NCBI GenBank assembly: GCA_010093515.1 | Contig: MU001678.1 | Coordinates: forward strand, 698,758-762,757 | Source: Lineolata rhizophorae | Lineage: Eukaryota; Ascomycota; Dothideomycetes; Lineolatales; Lineolataceae | Length of the DNA stretch: 64,000 nt | Direction of reading: 5' to 3' | In this document: piece by piece, positions 56,305 through 64,000 of the stretch | Numbering within the stretch: the first letter of the stretch is position 1 | How the letters are laid out: the number at the start of each line of letters is the position of its first letter | Made by a program: the position numbers and the translations under genes | Notes under the pieces: generated by a model | What the model saw: only the letters and a program-made list of their open reading frames with translations | Database searches by the model: none | What the model was told of the DNA's origin: nothing

Positions 56305-57048
56305 TCAAAGATACTCGGCGACATACCCGCACAGCAGCTGCAGCTTGGGCGACCCACTCGCGATGTATTTGGTCACTGCGGTACAGCTGTCGTATACGGG
56401 TATGGTAGGGTTCGGGGCGGTTTTGCGGAAGAAGGCCCTGAAACCGTAGTCGGTCCTCTCGACCATCTTGTCTACGTCCTTCGACAGGAAGCGGGTATAT
56501 TGCAACACCTTCGAAAAGTGCGTGCTGTACGTGATGTGGCTCAGGTAGCGGTGCACCGCCATGCTCCTCGTGGCCTCGTCGTCATCCGTCAACCCACGGC
56601 CGCCGCCGAGAGATCCTACCTCCCGGTTGTAGTCCGTCGCGAACAATGCCTCCTATTGAGTGTTGAGCCCAACCTCTACGATGGTGAAATCGTAGGGAGG
56701 GATGTCGCCACTGACGACATATGGCTTTCCTTTGACCACCATGGGGTAGCCCTTGTAGCGGAGCAGCTGAAGAATGCCGGAGATCGTAGGTACGATTTGG
56801 CGGGTGATGCTGGCACTACCCGCCCCTGTGCCGAGGTGTATACGATAGCGACACGACTCGAGCAGGGTGAGGAGTTCTTCCCACGGGGTGTTAGGACCCG
56901 GGAAACCCTTCGCGCGCATGCTGTCTAAGGCGCACTCGTAGCCCGCCGCTGATCGCGCGAAGTACGCCGAGATTCCTGCTTCCGGAAAGGATGTTTGTGA
57001 TGCCGCCCATGGCTCCCATGATGTTTTCGGAGCATTTTGTGAGTCCAT
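56305..57048 (-). pseudogene. Partial SNF2-family helicase segment (copy B)
   Basis: Two adjoining minus-strand frames, separated by a single TAG, encode about 245 residues between the two helicase lobes of a SNF2-like protein. They include FPGPNTPWEELLTLLESCRY, KGYPMVVKGKPYVVSGDIPP, DFTIVEVGLNTQ, then after the stop TDYNREVGSLGGGRGLTDDD, THFSKVLQYTRFLSKDVDKM and SGSPKLQLLCGYVAEYL, the entry to the C-lobe. The copy ends abruptly at about 56305, before the KALIFTG motif present in copy A. The TAG replaces CAA/CAG-type sequence, as RIP would do. It is much less mutated than copy A at 47.4–48.4 kb. A parent gene elsewhere in the genome is expected. Confidence 0.6.
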
Positions 57049-57165
57049 ACATTTCGTGGACTAAGACATCATAACGATGAGTTGGCTGTCGCTACAATCA
57101 AAGGGCATATGGAAGCTGCCAAGAGGCGACAGTCATCGTTTGTGTAGGTGTGGTTCATCGAGTTT

Positions 57166-58400
57166 GTGGTGGTGGATGAAAAAAAAAGTATAAGAGTAGG
57201 TGGAGTTGAAGAGTCTGGCGCCATGGATGATGGTTTATCAACGGCCGCTCAGGCCCAGCTTGAAGTAGCCGAAGTACTGCTGGATCTTGGCTGAGACTAG
57301 TCAAAAGCGGGAAGATTGCGTGATAGCTAACACAGAGTCTAGTATGAAGCGGTAGAAGTGCCACTGCGCCATTGTAGTAAGCGGTGTGCTCAAGCAAGCA
57401 GAGCAAAACGCGAAGTGCCAAAGTAAGGCAGACTCACCAAACTCGAAGTAAGAATAGTGCTCCTTGGCCTTGGTCGATGCGGATCTGAAGTGAGAAGAGT
57501 GCGTGATAGTCAGCATAAAGTCCGACATGAATTAGAAGTGCTACTGCATCATTGTAATAAGCGATGCCGTTGAACAGGCATAGCAAAATGCTGAAGTGCA
57601 AAATCAGGCAGACTTACCAAACTCGAAGTAAGAACGGTGCAGCTGAGCTATTGCTGAGCAGGACATGGAGTAAGGAGTTGGTATGATAACCGCCGTGAAG
57701 TTCATCGTGAAGCGGAATAAGTGCTACTGCGCCATTTTAGTAAGCGGTGTGGTCAAGGTGGTAGAGCAAAATACGAAGTGCCACATTAAGGAAGGCTTAC
57801 CAGACTCGATGCAAAGAAGTGCGGCTGAGACATGAATGAGTAGCATATGAAATAGGTAGAGTACCGCCTCTTTAGTGCGGAGTCCACACCACATTGTCAG
57901 GGTGAAACAGTTGTATGGTGGCAATCAATGGCTTCCAGAAGGTGTAGGTGTTTTTGTGAATGAAGGAGTTGAAGAGCGACACATATCGTTGGCTGCTCGA
58001 CCCAACTTGAAGCGGAAGAAGTGTTGCTAGACTGTAGCTGAAGTGGACAAAAGGCGAGTAGAGTGCACTTGGATCAACGTCGAGCGAATCTTGAAGTGGC
58101 TAGAATGCCACTGCGCCATGGAAGTAAATGGCAGTAACAGACTATCATGCGAGTTGAGGAGGAATATTTTTATACCCATGCCGGAATGGCCAAGCATGCA
58201 GTGGAGCACATGAAGCCGAAAAGACGGTAGTATGTTTTATTAACGGCTGCTTAGACTCGCTTCAAATATTGGCGTGGTGCTTCATTCGATAGAAGCGGAT
58301 TCGAGGTGGAAGAAGTACTGCATTGTCATGCTAGGCTCCGCTTTTCGTAGTTGAAGTGCTACTGCGACACTATTGTAGGCGACGGCATCAGATAGAGAAA
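57166..58400. repeat. Satellite-like tandem repeat, unit about 180 bp
   Basis: Three clear consecutive units carry the marker AAGTG-C/T-ACTGC-(GC/AT)-CAT at 57356, 57536 and 57719, that is 180 and 183 bp apart. Each unit also has ATAAGCG or GTAAGCG, AGCAAAA-x-GAAGTGC, and GGCAGACT-CACC/TACC-AAACTCGAAGTAAGAA. Degenerate relatives continue at about 58100 and 58350, and a poor one precedes at 57260. The copies are clearly diverged, so the array is old. No protein motif is evident. Confidence 0.7.
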
Positions 58401-59628
58401 GGAAATTATTGACCGCCCGTGACACCCGCTAGGCCTTCAGCATGAAGGTATGACGTTGGAAGTCGGAACGAGTACGGCAATGTCGACTGATAAATACTCG
58501 GCCTACCATGAAATGGGTGGTGTGCGGATTGATGGTATTGAAGCCGAGTCGAAAGGAAAGTGCCGCCCTCTCATGATGGACTCCGGTAAGTGGCTTAACG
58601 GACACCTCATGCTCTTGTTGATCCGCAGCCGCGGCATAACAGGACTTGTACGACGGTTTGAAAAACCATCAATATCCATGACTGCCTAGACAAGAATGCT
58701 GACGAATAAGCTGAAGCAGCACTTTTCCCCATTTGAGTTGATCAACATGCTGTAAAGGCATAGCATGTTGTGGAAAGTCGCAATGAGGCGACATGAGGTA
58801 TAGGAAGCAGTGTTCTGGTCGGCGTCAAATGGCCATGACTGTCAAGCCCGGCGAGAAATGGTCGGAGTGTCATTGCATCAAGTAAGAACCACTAGAGTCC
58901 AACTATGCAGTTTTGTCCAAGGTATGTAGCCCTATGACTCCATCATGAAATAGTTGGGGTACGACTGCATCAAAGTGCCATCAAGACGACTCAGGAATCT
59001 CATGAATCATAGGCATGTAGTTATGCCGCGGATGCTTGATCCGGTATGAAGTGGCCGAAATGGGACTGCATCGTTCAGCTATCAATAGGATTCAGGCACC
59101 TGTAGAGCAGAGGCATGTAAGAGTGAAGTTGTCCAAGGATGTGTAGTCCGGTACACACAAACCAGAGGTATGATGATTGTTGATTTTACCCGAGGATGCC
59201 TAGACCAGTATAAAGTGGCCGAAGTCCGATTGCATGATCCAGGTATTAATAGTATCCGAGCGCACAAGGACCGGGACATGAAATTGTCCAGTCGATGCCC
59301 GGTCCACATGTCGTGAACGAACGCTAACTGTTTATGGCACAGTGGAGAAAGTGCTTAGAGCAAATAAAGGTTTTGGAGAAAGCCATTTTAATCCATGGCT
59401 GTTGAGTCGAATAAGGGACAGAAAGGCCACAATGGGACTAGATAGAGAGCTAACAAGGACATCTAGAATTGAAAAAAGAGAGCAATGCACTATGAAGATG
59501 AGCAAGGGTGCTTCCAGATTGATATCGTCCAGAATGAGGGACATTTTCCACCACGTTGCTTGGCAATGGTATCGAGGTCGTCGGCGCGCAGCTGTGGAGA
59601 GGCCATGGTAGTCTTCAAGTGTCATGAG
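58401..59628. other. Gene-free DNA with degenerate repeats
   Basis: Phrases such as AAGTGGCCGAA and GACTGCAT recur every 130–180 bp (for example about 59050 and 59212), so this may be an older extension of the satellite array to the left. Otherwise I see nothing to annotate. Confidence 0.4.
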
Positions 59629-59719
59629 TATATCTTTTTACCACCAGGCAATAAGTGTCCTAGGTATATCTTTGTATCTCCAGGCAATAAGCTTCTTAAG
59701 CATGTCTTTGTATCGCCAG
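59629..59719 (+). repeat. 36-bp tandem repeat, about 2.5 copies
   Basis: TATATC starts at 59629 and 59665 and a variant CATGTC at 59701, each followed by TTT-x-TAT/ACC-x-CCAG and, in the first two, GCAATAAG. The period is a multiple of three, and in one plus-strand frame it reads as 12-residue repeats, YIFLPPGNKCPR then YIFVSPGNKLLK. Whether it is translated is unknown. Confidence 0.65.
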
Positions 59720-62700
59720 ATCGCCTGGCATTTCAAATCCAGTTGTTTGTCTTTGGAGGCATCACCATGCTTGGTGTACCTATCAAGGTAAATCGCGTCC
59801 TCAAGTTTGAGGTGATTTTCGACCTTGGAAGTATGGCGTAGAGGTTATAATTTAGAAACAAAGGTTCAGTTGTGTCAAAGATGTATGAGGTTGTTGAAGA
59901 GCCTTGATGCATCCATGGCCACACCACCAAGCATAAGTTGTATTGAACAAGTGAAGCAAGGCGACATGGTGATGGAAAAAGTAGAAGTGCAAAGAATAGT
60001 TTGAAGTTTTTGTGAAGCCATACGTATCCATGGCAGCATAGTCCAATGTGAGTTTATAAAGTATGTAGAAAGTCGTAAAGTAAGACGACGTCATGATAGA
60101 CAAGGAAGAAACACAAGGGGATAGTATCCCAAGCCAACCAAGGTTAGTCAAGGTTACTAACACCCCTGGCATTCCCCGTCCAAGTTGGAAGGCTGAATGG
60201 ACTGGTGGGTTGCTGGTCCAAGAAACAGGCCCTTTGAGCGGCTTTGCCCCCAGCTTTATACCTTTGTCGATGGAGTTTCCAAGGGCCCAGCCTGAGCATC
60301 GCAGCTAGGCAGGCAGTCCTAGATTGCCTCCAGTAACCCCACGAAAGCACTTGCGTCTGGCCTAATGCACGTATCGACTCACGCAAAAGGAGGCTGATGA
60401 TCCTCAGTATGACTGCGCCGCGGTCAACCCGAAGGCAACTAATGCCCCCACGCCAACAGACCCCGTGAAGCCCCAGGCGAGACCGCGTCCAACATGCGGG
60501 GAATACACCCTATGGCCCCATACCACGCCACTAGTATCTGATGGACCCCTAGACCTAGTTGCCTTACGCTCAACCCGCGCCAAAGGTCCATCTCCACCAC
60601 GCCACCAACACGGCTTAGCCTAGGGCGTAACTCTGCGATGTGTGTGCAACAACCCCCTTCCCATCCCTCCACTACGCCAGTAAACGCATCTAGGCCCTAG
60701 GCAGGCCACTGTGATGCTTAACTCCAGTCCAGCCTTCGACTTCACGCCAACGCCACGGCATAGAAGCCCCTGCGCAAGCATGTGGAAGGCAACCCGAGCC
60801 CAGAATGTACGATCCACCACACCACCGAAGGCGCTGATCCCCTAAGTGTGACTGGAAAGTGCGGGGAGTGCTTTGGCGAAAACGGAATCCCCACCTGTTG
60901 CCTCACTGAGCAGGCGGCTGGTGGCCTTTCCGGAACCCAGACATGAGGGGAAAAGCGCAGCGGGGGGACTTCGCACATGCTTCCAACAGGGTGCGGGGAA
61001 GGCAACGGCAGACAGCGTGGAGACAAGGCGTTGGATACCTTGTACATAGGAGACGTGGAGGCATAACGGTGGGGGCGTCGCCGACACTCGTTGAAGAGGG
61101 GTAGCACCCCCACTGCAAAGTGCCTTCGGAGTCATCGTCACATGCTAGCGCCGATTCCCTCAGCGATATCGGTCTCACATAGCCCTTTTCTATGTGGCTG
61201 CGTAGTAGGCCGTGTCATCGGCGTCGTGGGCTGCGCTATCGGCGCCATCCTGCTCTCTTGTTGCACGCTCCCTTTTCTTCAACCTTATCCTTGTGTCTAC
61301 GCGGTGGCCCAGATGCCATTGTTTCCATTTTGCATAAGTATCTCCTTTTGGCGCCGCGAACGTGCGCGAGAGCGACTGCGTAGTGGGCGTTCTGGACTGC
61401 GGCTTCGCGGGCGTGGCTACGCTCGGTGGGCGCAGTGGTTACAGAGTATCTGCAGCATAGCGCCATCGACGAGGCCGTGAGACCAAGAGATTGAGGTGGA
61501 AATCGCAACCGCTGAAAGGATATAGCATGGGTTCGTGGCATAAAGCGTGGCGTAGGGCTACGATCGCGGATTGCTTGGCTGCGCGGAAACCGTGTGGCCA
61601 TAGGTAGCTAGAGCCGACCGACTGAGGGAAAAAGGATAGAGCTGTTCTCAATGCCTAGTCCAGGATGGTGAAACCCCACTGCGTACAATGGCGCGTATTG
61701 CAAAGAAAGCGCTTAATACGGTCAGGATCACTACGCCGCCATAGACGTGGCGGTGACGTTTGTATGGCAGCGACAACGCTCGCGAAACAGCGAGAACAGG
61801 CAACAGGCATCATGTTGGCGCCAACATCACGCAAAGGCACTCCTAGGCTATATTAAACACCATCGTTAGCACAGGAAGAATCGTATTGTGGTTGTATGAG
61901 TAGAATATGTCTTGTCGACGAGAAACCCTTGAGTTGCCGCAAGCGACTTATGCTGTCTCTCAACTTCCCACCGAACCGCAAAATTATATGCCCTCAAATC
62001 ACGACCTGTCCCCCCAAAATGTGTATGTTTCCGTCGTTGCTGATGGGATACGCTTCGCGGTCGCGTATGGTGGCGTTGGAATATCTCCCGGAGCTGGCGT
62101 GGGGAGGTGTGTGCCTGGCGGCAGCTCGGCTCGGTCCGCATGCAGCCACCCGGTGGCGATTGCGGGACCGGCGGGTCCTGAGGCGGCCAGCCGGGGACCT
62201 TGACAATTGTTTAGCGTGTGTCACAGAAACGAGGAAAGCAGGGCAAGTTTCCGCGAGCCTGGTGTTAGGCGTTAGGTTGCGGCTCAGCCAACATGCCAGC
62301 CACGCAGGCGAGATCTGGTCGCCTAGAAGGAAATCGGCAGACAGACTGCCAATGCAGTCAAACACAGTCCTGGCGCCTTTTTGGTGTGAGTCATAGAAGA
62401 GGCAACTTGTTGAGCCGTTACTGAGGGTCTGGTTATAAGGCGTTGAGGTGGGGTGCAGTGGGCTGAGCGCTTGCATGATCGGGCTCCCCGAACGCAAACG
62501 CCTGGCTCAGCCCACCGCTGCAGCCCAGGAAGTTGTCTCCCCACTGTGAGAATGCAGGGAAAGCCTATTAATCTGGTGGGCGGAATCGAGAAGGTAATTG
62601 TTGATTGTGGAGAGAAGGCACAAGTCTGATGAGTCTGGCCGGATGGGTGAGCCTTGACCCTCGATCGCGATCGCCTGGCTCCAGTCACACATGCGGCTCA

Positions 62701-64000
62701 AACGGTTAGTCAATGGAATTTGTTGGGCAGGCAAGGGATCATGCCGATGGCGGCTTGGAGCACATACCTCCCTCGTTGGGTGTGAGCGGACTACGATTGC
62801 CCGCGACGGGAAAGGTCGTTGAAGTGGAAACGCCTAACACGGGCGGCCCGGAAGACATCCTAGACTCGGTGGCTCGTTCGTGGAGTCATGGCTTAGTTTT
62901 GTGGGCCAGAAGCCGGTCCACGCCGTCCACCGGTATAGCGGCGTAGTCCCTGAGCCAGAAACCGCACGTCTACCCTCCCGTTTCCTTCCTCGCATTGTGA
63001 TGTTCTAGTTTGTACCGGACCTTGGTTTTTCGCTTAAATTTGCCGCCGAAATCTGCTCAGAAGCGGTTATTTGGTTGCGAAAGAGCGTAGGGCTATGTGG
63101 GCGGGTGGACGACGGGTGGACGGCGGGCGACACGCTGGCGAAGTTCTAGTAGCGACCGCGAGCAGCAATAATGGCAACAACGCCTCGAGGCCATGCGAGA
63201 AGCTGCGAAATTTCGTGGATACTGTGACAAAGCGCATTTATCGAGCAGCACGGCGCAATAATCAAGAGCAGGACTACGGAGCAATGACGAGGTGGAAAGC
63301 GTGGCTGCGCAACATGGTGCCGGGTGGCGCAGTATGATCCGGGTGAGCCCTTGTCGGCGGCGACCCCGGAGTTTCGGGGCCTAGGGTCTCGCGACCGGGG
63401 ATACGGGTGCTGTGATTGGTACCAGGGCTTACATGGCGTCCGCCGTTCGCTATGATTGCGCGATGGTGTAGTGGTCGACGCCGTTAGCTTGGAATAGGGG
63501 TACCAATCAGGAATTCTGTATCATCATGAGCAGCACTTAGATGGTTTCAAAATTCCTTGATACAGCATCTATGCTTATTAGAGGGGGTTTTATGGAAAGA
63601 TTGGGTGGTTTGGTCTGTTTAACATGGACTTGCCGGCGTGAACCTCTCGGCGGGCGGGTCATCGCCGCTGGGCCAGACTTCACGGGTGACACTTGTTCGC
63701 CAAATCGGACACGGTGCACATGCTGCGTAATTAAGTTGTATGTGGTATAACTATTGCTCAATATTGACGTAAGCCCTCTAGTTTTAGTATCGTAGCTTTT
63801 AAGAAGGTAGAGAAAGGTTCACGATTGTTCCACATCGACATGGCCATGGCATGGCGCCGTCAAAAGAGCACTTGCATAAGAAAAAAATCCAAGGATTAAT
63901 ATTAAGGTATTTGAAGCTTGTGGAAAAGGAAATGGTGCTGATGGCACCACCAGCCTTGGGTGGATGCCGAGGTGAACCGGCTACTCTGTGAGACAGTGCT
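59720..64000. other. Gene-free terminal part of the window
   Basis: About 4.3 kb. Open frames at 61896–62396, 62713–62946 and 63071–63337 (plus) and 60742–61178 (minus) have no recognisable domains, and I do not call them genes. An 11-bp inverted repeat at 63413–63509 is listed separately. Confidence 0.4.
63413..63509. repeat. 97-bp segment bounded by 11-bp inverted repeats, tRNA-like inside
   Basis: TGATTGGTACC at 63413–63423 and its exact complement GGTACCAATCA at 63499–63509 bracket the segment. Inside, GATGGTGTAGTGGTCGACGC resembles the D-arm and A box of a tRNA. No B box or closing acceptor stem follows, so it is not an intact tRNA. It may be a small inverted-repeat element or a tRNA-derived remnant. 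Confidence 0.4.

Noticed and set aside
61896-62396. 166-codon plus-strand gene
   Set aside because: Composition differs along the frame, an overlapping frame is equally open, and no motif is recognised.
63466-63510. A tRNA gene
   Set aside because: Only an A-box-like stretch is present; there is no B box, T-arm or closing acceptor stem.

Overview
The window is nuclear DNA from a filamentous ascomycete (Pezizomycotina). Genes carry short GT–AG introns (mostly 45–200 nt) with CTAAC-like branch sites, many are GC-biased, and the set includes Zn2Cys6 regulators, a SomA/Flo8-type LisH protein and a Leu3-type regulator. One repeat pair shows CpA/TpG-to-TpA change, the signature of repeat-induced point mutation (RIP). 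I cannot assign a genus.

Positions 1–41,800 are a dense core-gene region. In order: the 5' half of PRP8 (−), ribosomal protein eL34 (+), a Leu3-like Zn2Cys6 regulator (−), mitochondrial proline dehydrogenase (+), a Ted1/Cdc1-type ER metallophosphoesterase (−), a METTL13-like methyltransferase (+), a secreted M28 glutamate-carboxypeptidase-like peptidase (−), a DOMON–cytochrome b561 membrane protein (−), a Zn2Cys6/fungal_trans regulator (+), a SomA/Flo8 LisH protein (−), TRAPP subunit Bet3 (−), U5 snRNP 40K WD40 protein (+) and a two-pass membrane protein of unknown function (+). I rebuilt exons from splice sites and reading phase; for all complete genes the exon lengths add up to whole codons. 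PRP8 and U5-40K are both U5 snRNP proteins. Leu3-like and proline dehydrogenase both concern amino-acid metabolism, Ted1 and Bet3 the early secretory pathway. These genes are not an operon or a biosynthetic cluster.

From about 42.9 kb the character changes. An intron-bearing tRNA-Lys(UUU) is followed by one CorA-like membrane protein gene, and then about 18 kb with almost no recognisable genes. That part holds a 5'-truncated Tad/I-type LINE with a 16-bp target-site duplication, a RIP-mutated SNF2-helicase relic (about 47.4–48.4 kb), a second less damaged copy of part of it (56.3–57.05 kb), a diverged 272-bp tandem duplication, a cluster of short hairpin repeats (50.9–52.5 kb), and 180-bp and 36-bp tandem repeats (57–59.7 kb).

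The most unusual signal is the hairpin cluster. About eight clear copies of a 19–20-bp palindromic unit have a nearly constant loop (TTCCGCCAG) and stems that change in a compensated way. Copies in the core lie 47–49 bp apart, which is not a coding periodicity. Other notable points are a 9-nt microexon in BET3, a GC–AG intron in the M28 peptidase, a 506-nt last intron in the U5-40K gene that hides the true final exon, and a 5-residue duplication next to the Leu3-like zinc cluster.
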